NCBI GenBank assembly: GCA_023442945.1
Contig: JAEZWW010000046.1
Span: forward strand, 1-64,000
DNA: 64,000 nucleotides
Origin: Pseudomonadota bacterium
GTDB taxonomy: Bacteria; Pseudomonadota; Gammaproteobacteria; Burkholderiales; Burkholderiaceae_C
Direction of reading: 5' to 3'
The notes under the pieces: model-generated
The model's database searches: none
The model's input: the letters and a program-made list of their open reading frames with translations, nothing else
What the model was told of the DNA's origin: nothing
Made by a program: the position numbers and the translations under genes
Shown: piece after piece, positions 27,558 through 36,750 of the stretch
How the letters are laid out: each line of letters starts with the position of its first letter
Numbering within the stretch: position 1 is the stretch's first letter

Positions 27558-28847
27558 ATGGTTCCCCACCTCATCACCGCCCTGACGGGCCCCATCAACG
27601 AGCTGGAGCAGCGCATCCTGGACGCCACGCCGGTGATCGAGCGCTGGTTCCGGCTGGAGTGGATGGAGCACACGCCCCCGCTGTACTGTTCGGTGGACAT
27701 CCGCAACGCAGGCTTCAAGTTGTCGCCGGTCGACACCAACCTGTACCCGGACGGCTGGCACAACCTGTCGCCCGACATGCTGCCGCTGGCCGTGCAGGCG
27801 GGGCAGGCGGCGATCGAGAAGATCTGCCCCGAGGCGCGCAACCTGCTGATCGTGCCGGAGAACGGCAAGCCCAGCAGCTTTTACCTGGCCAGCCTGGCGC
27901 GGCTGCAGGAGATCTTCCGCATGGCGGGGTTGAACGTGCGCTTTGGCTCGATCGACCCAGCCGTTAAGCGCGCCGTGTCCTTTCCGCTGCCGGATGGCGA
28001 GAAGCTGACTTTCGAGCCGGCCCAGCGCACGCGCTACCGGGTGGGCCTGAAGCATTTCGACCCCTGCACCATCCTGCTGAACAACGACTTGTCGGCCGGC
28101 GCGCCCGGCATTCTGGAAGACCTGCACGAGCAGTACCTGCTGCCGCCGCTGCAGGCCGGCTGGAGCGTGCGTCGCAAGAGCCGACACTTTCAGTGCTATG
28201 AAGAAGTGGCCAAGCGCTTTGGCAAGCTGATCGGCGTGGACCCTTGGCTGATCAACCCGCTGTTCGCCAGCTGCGGCGAGATCGACATCCACGAGCCCAG
28301 CGGGGGCGAATGCCTGCGCAGCAACGTCGACGCGCTGCTGACCAAGATCCGCCGCAAGTACAAGGAATACGGCATCAACGAAAAGCCCTTCGTCGTCGTC
28401 AAAGCCGACCAGGGCACGCGCGGCATGGGGATCATGACCGTGCGGGACGCCAAGGACCTGGCGCACCTGGGCACGCCCGCGGGCCGCGGCAAGGGCCAGC
28501 CCGAGGTGCCGCGCGGAGAGGTCATCATCCAGGAAGGGGTGCTGACCAACGAACGCATTCACGACGCCGTGGCCGAGCCGGTGGTCTACATGATCGACCG
28601 TTACGTGGTGGGTGGCTTCTACCGCGTGCACGCCGACCGCGGCGAGGACGAAAGCCTGAACGCGCCCGGGGCGCGCTTCGTGCCGCTGGCCTTCGCCCAC
28701 AGCGCACAAATGCCCAAGCCCGGCATGAAGGCCGGGGCCAGCGCACCCAACCGCTTCTACATGTACGGCGTGATCGGCCGCCTGGCCCTGGTGGCGGCCA
28801 GCTACGAGCTGGAAGCCACCGACCCGGAGCTGGAGACGCTGGCCTGA
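27558..28847 (+). CDS. gshA: Glutamate-cysteine ligase, proteobacterial GshA type
   Basis: 429 residues of the glutamate-cysteine ligase family first described from Acidithiobacillus, distinct from E. coli GshA. MVPHLITALTGPINELEQRI opens the protein. Later segments include LYCSVDIRNAGFKLSPVDTN, GGECLRSNVDALLTKIRRKY and PFVVVKADQGTRGMGIMTV, the last an ATP-grasp-like loop. It makes gamma-glutamylcysteine, the precursor of glutathione. gshB follows about 3.4 kb downstream on the same strand, with kup and benE between. Confidence 0.9.
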   Translation: MVPHLITALTGPINELEQRILDATPVIERWFRLEWMEHTPPLYCSVDIRNAGFKLSPVDTNLYPDGWHNLSPDMLPLAVQAGQAAIEKICPEARNLLIVPENGKPSSFYLASLARLQEIFRMAGLNVRFGSIDPAVKRAVSFPLPDGEKLTFEPAQRTRYRVGLKHFDPCTILLNNDLSAGAPGILEDLHEQYLLPPLQAGWSVRRKSRHFQCYEEVAKRFGKLIGVDPWLINPLFASCGEIDIHEPSGGECLRSNVDALLTKIRRKYKEYGINEKPFVVVKADQGTRGMGIMTVRDAKDLAHLGTPAGRGKGQPEVPRGEVIIQEGVLTNERIHDAVAEPVVYMIDRYVVGGFYRVHADRGEDESLNAPGARFVPLAFAHSAQMPKPGMKAGASAPNRFYMYGVIGRLALVAASYELEATDPELETLA

Positions 28848-28913
28848 AGGCCGCGGACCTGCCCGATCCGGTCGCGCTCACGCCCCTCAGCCCGCGACAC
28901 CATGCATCCCACC

Positions 28914-28969
28914 CGAATGCCCCTGCGCCACGTGCGTCCGCTGGCCGCGTGCCGCGGGGCGGGCATTCG
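28914..28969. promoter_or_regulatory. Inverted repeat upstream of kup
   Basis: CGAATGCCC (28914-28922) pairs perfectly with GGGCATTCG (28961-28969) across a 38-base GC-rich loop. It lies in the 162 bp between gshA and kup and could form a leader stem-loop. Confidence 0.35.
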
Positions 28970-29009
28970 TCCCCCATTCCATCCTGGCCGCCGCGCGGTG
29001 GACTGACCT

Positions 29010-30881
29010 GTGTCCCAATCCAAATCCTCTCTCCCCGCACTGACCGTGGGCGCCATCGGCGTGGTGTATGGCGATATCGGCACCAGCGTGCTGTACGCCG
29101 TCAAGGAAGTGTTCGGCTCCGGCCACGTGCCTTTCACGCACGACAACGTCTACGGCGTGCTGTCCATCATCTTCTGGACGCTGACGATCATCGTCTCGCT
29201 CAAGTACGTCACGTTGGTGCTGCGCGCCGACAACCACGGCGAAGGGGGTCTGGTGGCCATGCTGGCGCTGGCCTCGCAGTCGGTCAAGGACAAGGCGCCG
29301 GCGCTGCGCAAGTGGATGCTGTTGATCGGCATCTTCGGCACCTGCCTGTTTTACGGCGACGGCGTGATCACACCCGCGATTTCGGTCCTGTCGGCGGTGG
29401 AAGGCCTGGAGGTGGTGTCGCACACCTTCACGCGCGCCGTCATCCCGCTCACGCTGGTGGTGCTCTTCGCGCTGTTCTGGGTGCAAAAGCGCGGGACGGC
29501 AGGCATTGGCAAGTTCTTCGGCCCCGTGATGCTGGTGTGGTTTGCCACCATCGCGGCACTGGGCGTGTACCACATCGTTGGCCACCCGGAGATCCTCAGC
29601 GCCCTCAGCCCGCACCACGCACTGGGCTTCATCTGGCGCCAGCCGGGCACGGCCTTCATCATCCTGGGCGCGGTGGTGCTGTGCGTGACCGGCGGCGAGG
29701 CGCTGTACGCCGACATGGGGCACTTCGGCAAAAAGCCGATCCGCATCGCCTGGTTCTCCATCGTCATGCCGGCGCTCACGCTCAACTATTTCGGTCAGGG
29801 CGCCTTGTTGCTGGCCGAACCGGAGGCGGTCAAGAACCCCTTCTTCCACCTGGCGCCGGACTGGTTCACGCTGCCGCTGGTCGGCATGGCGACGATGGCG
29901 ACGGTGATCGCGTCGCAGGCGTTGATCAGCGGTGCCTTCAGCGTGACCAAGCAGGTCATCCAGCTGGGCTACCTGCCGCGCCTGCAGATCCGCCACACCA
30001 GCACCAAGGACACGGGCCAGATCTACATGCCCTTCGTCAACTGGATGCTGTTTGCGCTGATCGTGCTGGCGGTGGTGCTGTTCCGCTCGTCCAGCAACCT
30101 GGCCGCGGCCTACGGCATCGCCGTCACGCTGGACATGCTGATCACCACCGTGCTGACCTTCTTCGTCATCCGCTATGGCTGGGGTTACCCGCTGTGGCTG
30201 TGCATCGGCGCGACCGGTTTTTTCTTCTTCATCGACTTGATGTTCTTCAGCTCCAACCTGCTCAAGCTGTTCGAAGGCGGCTGGTTCCCTCTGCTGATCG
30301 GCGGCTGCATCTTCACGCTGATGATCACCTGGAAGGATGGGCGCGACCTGCTGGTGCGCACCCTGCGCGCGTCGGCGATCGACCTCAAGACCTTCCTGGA
30401 ATCGGTCTTTGTCGCGCCGCCGGTGCGGGTCGAAGGCACGGCCGTGTTCATGACTTCGCAGCCCGACGTCGTGCCCAACGCCTTGCTGCACAACCTCAAG
30501 CACAACAAGGTGCTGCATGAGCAGAACTTGTTCGTCACCGTGCGCAGCCATGAAGTGCCGTGGATCGGCATGGACAAGCGGCTGGAGGTCGACGCGCTGG
30601 GCCACGATTGCTGGCAGATCATCGTGCACTACGGCTTCAAGAACGACCAGGACTTGCCCAAGGCGCTGGCGCTGCTGTCATCGCGCGGCATCAAGCTCAA
30701 CCCGATGTCGACCAGCTACTTCCTGTCGCGCGACATCGTCACACCGACCATCGGCTCGGGCATGATGCCGTGGCGCGAAAAGCTGTTCGCGCAAATGCAC
30801 CACAGCGCGACCGCCGCCGCCGAGTTCTTGAACCTGCCGAGCAACGCTGTGGTGGAACTGGGTTCCAAGGTCGAGATTTGA
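29010..30881 (+). CDS. kup: Low-affinity potassium uptake protein Kup
   Basis: 623 residues of the HAK/KUP/KT family, a proton-coupled K+ importer with about 12 transmembrane helices and a C-terminal cytoplasmic domain. [23 protein letters not shown] is the family N-terminal signature, followed by [20 protein letters not shown] and [16 protein letters not shown]. Translation appears to start at GTG (29010, [11 protein letters not shown]). The C-terminal domain from about residue 440 is soluble. Full length. Confidence 0.96.
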   Translation: MSQSKSSLPALTVGAIGVVYGDIGTSVLYAVKEVFGSGHVPFTHDNVYGVLSIIFWTLTIIVSLKYVTLVLRADNHGEGGLVAMLALASQSVKDKAPALRKWMLLIGIFGTCLFYGDGVITPAISVLSAVEGLEVVSHTFTRAVIPLTLVVLFALFWVQKRGTAGIGKFFGPVMLVWFATIAALGVYHIVGHPEILSALSPHHALGFIWRQPGTAFIILGAVVLCVTGGEALYADMGHFGKKPIRIAWFSIVMPALTLNYFGQGALLLAEPEAVKNPFFHLAPDWFTLPLVGMATMATVIASQALISGAFSVTKQVIQLGYLPRLQIRHTSTKDTGQIYMPFVNWMLFALIVLAVVLFRSSSNLAAAYGIAVTLDMLITTVLTFFVIRYGWGYPLWLCIGATGFFFFIDLMFFSSNLLKLFEGGWFPLLIGGCIFTLMITWKDGRDLLVRTLRASAIDLKTFLESVFVAPPVRVEGTAVFMTSQPDVVPNALLHNLKHNKVLHEQNLFVTVRSHEVPWIGMDKRLEVDALGHDCWQIIVHYGFKNDQDLPKALALLSSRGIKLNPMSTSYFLSRDIVTPTIGSGMMPWREKLFAQMHHSATAAAEFLNLPSNAVVELGSKVEI

Positions 30882-30883
30882 GC

Positions 30884-30944
30884 GTTTTGTGGCGCTGGCC
30901 CTACAACCATCTGCGCAAGCCGATATGAATTGCATAGCTATTGA
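30884..30944 (+). repeat. Family A REP-like repeat
   Basis: GGCCCTACAACCATCTGCGC, an AAGCCGATATGAATTG segment and CATAGCTATTG, directly after the kup stop. Confidence 0.85.
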
Positions 30945-30999
30945 TCGGTGTGTCTGCCGCATCGGGATCTGCATCTGCGCGTGGTGCGCGTGGCGCGCG

Positions 31000-31028
31000 C
31001 TGAGCGTACCGAGCGTACCGAGCGTGGT
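31000..31028 (+). repeat. Short tandem repeat before benE
   Basis: GAGCGTACC is repeated and followed by a third partial GAGCGT, giving a period-10 array in the benE leader. Confidence 0.6.
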
Positions 31029-31037
31029 CCGCGCCGC

Positions 31038-32231
31038 ATGAGCTTCTTCCGCGACCTCAGCCTGTCCGCCGTGGTGGCCGGTTTCGTGGCCGTGCTGGTC
31101 GGCTTCACCAGCTCGGTCGCGCTCGTCTTCCAGGCTGCGCAGGCCTTTGGCGCTACACCCGAGCAGACCACGTCCTGGATGTGGGCGCTGGGCCTGGGCA
31201 TGGGGCTGACCACGGCCTTGCCGTCGCTGTGGCTGAAGAAGCCGGTGATGATCGCCTGGAGCACGCCCGGCGCGGCCGTGCTGGCCAGCGCCGGCCTGGG
31301 CTATTCCATGCACGAAGCGGTCGGCGCCTTCATCGTCTGCGCCGTGCTGATCACGCTGGCCGGCGCCACCGGCTGGTTTGCGCGGGTGATGAACCGCATC
31401 CCCATGGCGATTGCCAGCGCGCTGCTGGCGGGCGTGCTGGCGCGCTTTGGCATGCAGGCCTTTGCGGCGGCGCAAACGGCGCCGCTGCTGGTCATCGCCA
31501 TGCTGCTGGCCTACCTGCTGGGCAAGCGCGCGCTGCCACGCTACGCGGTGCCGATCACGCTGCTGGTGGGCATCGCCATCGCCACGGCGCAGGGGCGCAT
31601 CGGCTGGTCGGCCGTGCAATGGGAATGGGCAAGGCCGGTCTGGACCACGCCGCACTTCACCTGGCAGGCGGCGGTGAGCCTGGCGCTGCCGCTGTTCGTG
31701 GTGACCATGGCGTCGCAAAACCTGCCCGGCGTCGCCGCCATCCGCGCGGCGGGCTACGACCTGCCCATCAGCCGCCTGATCAGCCTGACGGGCATCGCCA
31801 CGTTGCTGCTCGCGCCGTTTGGCGGCTACGCGCTCAACCTCAGCGCGATCACCGCCGCCATCTGCATGGGCCCCGAGGCGCACCCCGACCGCGACCGGCG
31901 CTACACCGCCGCCGTCGCTTGCGGCGTGTTCTACGTGCTGGTTGGGCTGTTCGGTGCGGCCGTGACGGGCTTGCTGACCGCTTTCCCGAAAGAACTGGTC
32001 GCCGCCATCGCCGGTCTGGCGCTGCTGGCCACCATTGGCAACGGCCTGGTTGCCGCGGTCAAAGACGAGCCGCACCGCGAGGCTGCGGTCATCACGTTCC
32101 TGGTCACCCTGTCGGGCGTGACGCTGTGGGGCATCGGCTCGGCTTTCTGGGGCGTGGTGGCGGGTGCGCTGGCGTTGCTGATCGCGCAGTGGGGGCGCCG
32201 GCCGGCGGTTGGGCAAGGCCCTGCGCGATAG
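31038..32231 (+). CDS. benE: BenE-family transporter
   Basis: About 397 residues with ten to twelve hydrophobic segments. MSFFRDLSLSAVVAGFVAVLVGF and ALVFQAAQAFGATPEQTTSWM, followed by PVMIAWSTPGAAVLAS, are hallmarks of the benzoate/proton symporter BenE family. Benzoate is the known substrate of the family founder; no benzoate catabolic gene is adjacent, but a gentisate dioxygenase gene lies 5.6 kb away. The start is set at 31038 because the upstream extension is encoded by the tandem repeat. Confidence 0.9.
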   Translation: MSFFRDLSLSAVVAGFVAVLVGFTSSVALVFQAAQAFGATPEQTTSWMWALGLGMGLTTALPSLWLKKPVMIAWSTPGAAVLASAGLGYSMHEAVGAFIVCAVLITLAGATGWFARVMNRIPMAIASALLAGVLARFGMQAFAAAQTAPLLVIAMLLAYLLGKRALPRYAVPITLLVGIAIATAQGRIGWSAVQWEWARPVWTTPHFTWQAAVSLALPLFVVTMASQNLPGVAAIRAAGYDLPISRLISLTGIATLLLAPFGGYALNLSAITAAICMGPEAHPDRDRRYTAAVACGVFYVLVGLFGAAVTGLLTAFPKELVAAIAGLALLATIGNGLVAAVKDEPHREAAVITFLVTLSGVTLWGIGSAFWGVVAGALALLIAQWGRRPAVGQGPAR

Positions 32232-32292
32232 GGCAAGATGGCGACCCGGCAGGCCGTAGGGGCCGGGCCGCTGTGTGAACCGGACTGCTCCC

Positions 32293-33264
32293 ATGAACCT
32301 GCTCGTCATCGCCGACCCGCTCGACCACTTCAAGATCTACAAGGACACCACCTTCGCCATGATGCGCGAAGCAGCGCGGCGCGGGCACCAGCTCACGGCC
32401 TGCGAGCCGCGCGATATCCGTTGGCAAAGCGGCAAGCCGGTCATCGCCACGGTGCGCGACATCACGCTGACGGGGGATAGTCCGAACTGGTACACCGCCA
32501 GCGAGCCGCGCTCGGTGGCGCTGCGCGACTTTGACGCCGTGCTGATGCGCAAGGACCCGCCCTTCGACGCCGAATTCATCTACTGCACCCACCTGCTGTC
32601 GCAGGCCGAACGTGAGGGCGCGCGCATCATCAACCGCCCGGATTCGCTGCGCGAGCACCCCGAAAAACTGGCGGTGATGGAATTCCCGCAGTTCATTGGC
32701 CCGACCCTGGTCACCCGGTCGGCCGACGACGTGCGCGCTTTCCACGCCGAGCACGGCGACATCATCTGCAAGCCGCTGGACGGCATGGGCGGCATGGGCA
32801 TCTTCCGCGTGAAGGCCGACGGTCTGAACCTGGGCAGCATCATCGAAACCCTGAACCACCATGGTGCCGTGACGCTGATGGTGCAGAAGTTCCTGCCCGA
32901 AATCGTGGACGGCGACAAACGCGTGCTGATCATCGACGGCGAGCCCGTGCCCTTCTGCCTGGCGCGCATCCCGCAGGGCAACGAAGTGCGCGGCAACCTG
33001 GCCGCTGGCGGCAAGGGCGTGGCCCAGCCGCTGACCGACGCCGACCGCGCCACCGCGCGCGCCATTGGCCAGGTGCTGGCGCCGCGCGGGCTGCTGCTGA
33101 TCGGGCTGGACATCATCGGCACCAAGGTGACCGAGATCAACGTCACCAGCCCCACGGCCTTCCAGGAAATCATGCAGCAGACCGGCTGCGACGTGGCCGC
33201 GCTGTTCATTGATGCGGTCGAGCGGGCCGTGCAGGCCCCGCACCCGATTCGCGGCCTCGGCTGA
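32293..33264 (+). CDS. gshB: Glutathione synthetase GshB
   Basis: About 323 residues of the ATP-grasp superfamily. It joins glycine to gamma-glutamylcysteine. MNLLVIADPLDHFKIYKDTT is the family start, and DSLREHPEKLAVMEFPQF, DGMGGMGIFRV and GLDIIGTKVTEINVTSPT are the conserved ATP- and glutathione-binding segments. It lies downstream of gshA, kup and benE on the same strand, 61 bp after benE. Confidence 0.96.
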   Translation: MNLLVIADPLDHFKIYKDTTFAMMREAARRGHQLTACEPRDIRWQSGKPVIATVRDITLTGDSPNWYTASEPRSVALRDFDAVLMRKDPPFDAEFIYCTHLLSQAEREGARIINRPDSLREHPEKLAVMEFPQFIGPTLVTRSADDVRAFHAEHGDIICKPLDGMGGMGIFRVKADGLNLGSIIETLNHHGAVTLMVQKFLPEIVDGDKRVLIIDGEPVPFCLARIPQGNEVRGNLAAGGKGVAQPLTDADRATARAIGQVLAPRGLLLIGLDIIGTKVTEINVTSPTAFQEIMQQTGCDVAALFIDAVERAVQAPHPIRGLG

Positions 33265-33332
33265 CAGGGCCACCGCCACGTTGCTGGCACACTGGGCGCG
33301 TGGCAGCCCCGCTGCGCCCAACCCGTGTGCCG

Positions 33333-33965
33333 ATGACCGAACCCACCACCGCCAAGCCCAAGCCTTTTTCCATGATCCGCGAGTTCCACCTCGCGGACTG
33401 GTTCACGCTGGGCAACGCGGTCTGCGGCGTGGGGGCCATGTTCGCCATCATCACCTTCATCCAGGCCGGTGACGTGCGGCACGTCTACTACGCGTGTGCG
33501 TTGGTGGTCGCCGCGCTGGTGTTCGACATCTTCGACGGCCGCGTGGCGCGCTGGCGCCAGAAGTCCTCGCTGCTCGGGCGCGAGCTGGATTCGCTGGCCG
33601 ACGTTATTTCCTTCGGCGTTGCGCCCGCCCTGATCGCCTACGGCTGCGGCATGCAGGGGCTGTGGGACCGCATCGTGCTGGGCTTTTTCGTCGCCTGCGG
33701 CGTGTCGCGCCTGGCGCGCTTCAACGTCACGGCGGAAGCCCTGTCCGATGGCGGCGACAAGGTGAAGTACTTCGAAGGCACGCCGATCCCGACCTCGATC
33801 ATCCTGGTGCTGTTGCTGTGGGTGGCCGCGGCGATGGGCGCGATCGGCCCCAACCTGTGGGGCGGGTCGGTGCGCATCGCCGGCTTCACGCTGCACCCGC
33901 TGGTGCTGCTGTACGCGCTGTCGGGTTCGCTGATGATCAGCCGCATCCGGATTCCGAAGTTTTGA
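33333..33965 (+). CDS. pssA: CDP-diacylglycerol-serine O-phosphatidyltransferase
   Basis: About 210 residues, an integral membrane enzyme that makes phosphatidylserine, which Psd then turns into phosphatidylethanolamine. The CDP-alcohol phosphatidyltransferase motif is intact: DIFDGRVAR, then eight residues, GRELDSLAD near residues 66-91. Several transmembrane helices surround it. The start at 33333 (MTEPTTAKPKPFSMIREFHL) is preferred over an upstream GTG at 33300. psd is about 7.5 kb downstream and not adjacent. Confidence 0.92.
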   Translation: MTEPTTAKPKPFSMIREFHLADWFTLGNAVCGVGAMFAIITFIQAGDVRHVYYACALVVAALVFDIFDGRVARWRQKSSLLGRELDSLADVISFGVAPALIAYGCGMQGLWDRIVLGFFVACGVSRLARFNVTAEALSDGGDKVKYFEGTPIPTSIILVLLLWVAAAMGAIGPNLWGGSVRIAGFTLHPLVLLYALSGSLMISRIRIPKF

Positions 33966-33988
33966 TGGGCGGTGCGGGGTCCTGTCGG

Positions 33989-34060
33989 ATTTTTTACGCT
34001 AAAGCGGGCCCTGGCCCTTATCAGATCAGCGCAGGCAGCTTCTAAAAGCGTAGCAAAAGA
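33989..34060 (+). repeat. Family A REP-like repeat
   Basis: CGGGCCCTGGCCCTTATCAG, then ATCAGCGCAGGCAGCTTCT and GCGTAGCAAAAG. It lies between pssA and the MFS gene. Confidence 0.8.
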
Positions 34061-34104
34061 CCGCCACGCGCGAGCGCCTTGCGTTCGCCTATGATCGTTC
34101 GCAC

Positions 34105-35736
34105 ATGCCCGACAGCCACCGCGACACACCCACAGCTGCGCCCGCCGTTGACCCGGACGAGCTGAGCGCGTTGGCGCCGTTCCGGCACGGCGTGTTCACC
34201 ATGCTGTGGAGCACCTGGCTGATCGCCAACCTGTGCATGTGGATGAACGATGTGGCGTCGGCCTGGCTGATGACCACGCTCACGTCCAAGCCGAACTGGG
34301 TGGCGCTGGTGCAGACGGCGGCGACGCTGCCGGTGTTTCTGCTGGGCCTGCCTTCGGGGGCGCTGGCCGACATCCTGGACCGCAAGCGCTTTCTGTTCTT
34401 CACCCAGCTGTGGGTGGCGGTGGTCGGGGTGGTGCTGGCGCTGGCGGTGTTCTCGGGGATGATGACGCCGCCGCTCTTGCTGATGCTGATCTTCTTCAAC
34501 GGCATTGGCCTGGCGTTGCGCTGGCCGGTGTTTTCGGCCATCGTGCCGGAGCTGGTGCCGCGCAACAAACTGCCCGCGGCGCTGGCGCTCAACGGCGTGT
34601 CGATGAACGCGTCGCGCATCCTGGGGCCGCTGATCGCCGGGGCGATCATCGCGGCGTTGGGCAGTGCGTGGGTGTTTTTGTTGAACGCCGTGCTGTCGAT
34701 CGCGGCGGCCGTCGTCATCTCGCGCTGGCAGCGCGAGCACCGAGTGGACCCGCTGGGGCGCGAGCGCCTCACCGGCGCCATGCGCGTGGGGCTGCAGTTT
34801 GTGGCGCAGTCCTACCACCTCAAGGGCGTGCTGGCGCGCATCGCGATCTTCTTCTTCCATTCGACGGCGCTGATGGCGCTGCTGCCGCTGGTGGCGCGCC
34901 AGATCGAAGGCGGCAACGCCGGCACCTTCACCGTCTTGCTGGCGGCCATGGGCGGTGGTGCCGTGGCGTCTACGTTCGCGCTGCCGCGCCTGCGCCAGCG
35001 CTTTTCGCGCGACCACCTGGTGCTGCTCGGCGCCTTGACGCAGGCCAGCACGATGGCGGTGATGGCGATCAATTCGCACCTGTGGGTCGGCGTTCTGGCC
35101 ATGGCGCTCGGCGGCGCGGCGTGGATCACGACGGCCAACACGCTCAGCGTGTCGGCGCAGCTCAGCCTGCCGGACTGGGTGCGTGCGCGCGGCATGTCGA
35201 TGTACCAGATGGCCATCATGGGCGCGGCCGCGTTGGGCGCGGCGGTGTGGGGCCAGGTCGCGACCTGGAGCAGCGTGCCGGTGGCGCTGGGCGTGGGCGC
35301 GGCCAGCGGCGCGGCGGTGATGGCCTTCGTCAATTGGCGCTGGCCCGACCGCGGCGTGATGGAAGACCCAACGCCCGCCGGCCCGCTGCCGCACCCGCGC
35401 GTGGCCGAGCCGCCTGAACACGGCCATGTTCTGGTCACCATCGAATACCAGATCGATCCGGCGCGCGCCGCTGAATTCCGCGCGCTGATGGACGACAGCC
35501 GCCGCGCACGGCTGAGCCAGGGCGCCCTCAATTGGGACCTGCTGTCCGACATGAACGACCCGGGCCGCTTTGTCGAGGTGATCGAAGACGCGTCGTGGAC
35601 CGACCACCTGCGCCGCTTTGACCGCGTGACCGCCAGCGACGCCGCGCTGCGCGAACGCAAGCTGGCCTTCCACCTGGGCGAAGACCCGCCCATCGTGCGC
35701 CGCGCGGTGCGCGAAACGACGGCGCGGCACGGCTGA
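34105..35736 (+). CDS. MFS transporter with C-terminal soluble domain
   Basis: 543 residues of the MFS_3 (transmembrane secretion effector / EntS-like) family. About twelve transmembrane helices fill residues 30-430, with the MFS motif GLPSGALADILDRKRFLFF between helices 2 and 3. An additional soluble C-terminal domain of about 100 residues (HGHVLVTIEYQIDPARAAEF to the end) resembles small dimeric alpha/beta-barrel (ABM-like) domains, a known extension in this family. The substrate is unknown; export of a small molecule is inferred. A TATGAT hexamer 9 bases before the ATG may be the -10. Confidence 0.88.
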   Translation: MPDSHRDTPTAAPAVDPDELSALAPFRHGVFTMLWSTWLIANLCMWMNDVASAWLMTTLTSKPNWVALVQTAATLPVFLLGLPSGALADILDRKRFLFFTQLWVAVVGVVLALAVFSGMMTPPLLLMLIFFNGIGLALRWPVFSAIVPELVPRNKLPAALALNGVSMNASRILGPLIAGAIIAALGSAWVFLLNAVLSIAAAVVISRWQREHRVDPLGRERLTGAMRVGLQFVAQSYHLKGVLARIAIFFFHSTALMALLPLVARQIEGGNAGTFTVLLAAMGGGAVASTFALPRLRQRFSRDHLVLLGALTQASTMAVMAINSHLWVGVLAMALGGAAWITTANTLSVSAQLSLPDWVRARGMSMYQMAIMGAAALGAAVWGQVATWSSVPVALGVGAASGAAVMAFVNWRWPDRGVMEDPTPAGPLPHPRVAEPPEHGHVLVTIEYQIDPARAAEFRALMDDSRRARLSQGALNWDLLSDMNDPGRFVEVIEDASWTDHLRRFDRVTASDAALRERKLAFHLGEDPPIVRRAVRETTARHG

Positions 35737-35755
35737 GCACTTGGACCCTGGATTT

Positions 35756-35815
35756 CAGAGGTTTCGGGCCTCTGGCCCTACAGCCATCTGCGCAAGCAGC
35801 TCCTAAAATGGAAGC
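35756..35815 (+). repeat. Family A REP-like repeat
   Basis: A near-consensus copy: GCCTCTGGCCCTACAGCC, then ATCTGCGCAAGCAGCTCCTA. It lies between the convergent MFS and ABC permease genes. Confidence 0.9.
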
Positions 35816-35841
35816 ATTCAAGCGCGCCAGCAGCGCCGTGT

Positions 35842-36684
35842 TCAGGCCCGGAACCGCTGCCGCGTGAAGGCCAGCGCGACCCAGAAGCCCGCCACGGCGT
35901 AGACCAGCAGCACCAGCAAATGGCGCAGCGGGTGCGCCGGCCATTGGTCCAGAAACAGCGGGCGCACCAGTTCGACCGCGGCGGTGAGCGGCAGCCAGTC
36001 GGTGATGACTTGAGCGAAGGCGGGCAGGCGTTCGCGCGGGAAGAAGACGCCGCTCAAGAACATCATGGGCGACAGGAACACCGCGAAGTAGTAGGTGAAG
36101 AAGTCGTAGCCCTTGGCTTTGGCGTTGAAGACCAGCGCCAGGCTGGCGAAGGTGACGCCGGTCAGCAGCAGGATCGGCAGCACCAGCACCAGCTTGGGGC
36201 TGTGGCTGATGCCCAAGACCAGCATCACGCACAGGATGGCGGCGGCTGAGAAGAGGGCTTTGAAGCCGGCCCACAGCATCTCGGCCAGCACCACGTCGTC
36301 CAGCTGCACCGGCGCGTTCAGGATGCCGTCCCAGGTCTTTTGCACGTGCATGCGCGAAAAGGTGGAGTACAGCGCCTCAAAGCTGGCGGCGTTCATCGCG
36401 CTCATGCAGATCGAGCCGCTGGCCAAAAACAGGATGTAGGGCACTTGCTGGCCCAGCGCAGGCACCTGGCCGATCATGCCGCCCAGGCCGTAGCCGAAGG
36501 CGACCAGCCACAACAGCGGCTCGCCGATGTTGGCCAGCAGGCTGGGCAGGGCCAGCTTGCGCCAGACCAGCAGGTTGCGCTGGAACACGGGCCACCAGCG
36601 CATCGACACTTGCGGTGGCGCCCAGACCGAGGACGCGGCGCTGGCGGGCACTGCGGGGGCGACGTCGGCTTGCGCGTCAGACAT
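35842..36684 (-). CDS. ABC-2 type transporter permease, NodJ-like
   Basis: 280 residues with six transmembrane helices of the ABC-2 permease family. RNLLVWRKLALPSLLANIGEP and QVPYILFLASGSICMSAMNA, then SFEALYSTFSRMHVQKTWDGIL, resemble NodJ. It is encoded downstream of, and co-transcribed with, the ATPase gene at 36751. The pair probably forms an exporter of a lipid- or glycan-type substrate; real nodulation factors are unlikely here. A family A repeat lies between the two genes. Confidence 0.9.
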   Translation of the reverse strand: MSDAQADVAPAVPASAASSVWAPPQVSMRWWPVFQRNLLVWRKLALPSLLANIGEPLLWLVAFGYGLGGMIGQVPALGQQVPYILFLASGSICMSAMNAASFEALYSTFSRMHVQKTWDGILNAPVQLDDVVLAEMLWAGFKALFSAAAILCVMLVLGISHSPKLVLVLPILLLTGVTFASLALVFNAKAKGYDFFTYYFAVFLSPMMFLSGVFFPRERLPAFAQVITDWLPLTAAVELVRPLFLDQWPAHPLRHLLVLLVYAVAGFWVALAFTRQRFRA

Positions 36685-36691
36685 GGAGGTT

Positions 36692-36750
36692 GCTCCTGAA
36701 TACGTAGCTGGTCGCGCAAGTGGTTGTAGGGCGAGAGGTTGGTTTGGTCA
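36692..36750 (-). repeat. Family A REP-like repeat between exporter genes
   Basis: GAATACGTAGCTGGTCGC, then GCAAGTGGTTGTAGGGC. It fills the gap between the ATPase stop and the permease start of the same operon. Confidence 0.85.

Noticed and set aside
31000..31028. Tandem GAGCGTACC repeats as phase-variation tract
   Set aside because: The period is about 10 bp with fewer than three full copies, upstream of the chosen benE start, which is too short to support phase variation.
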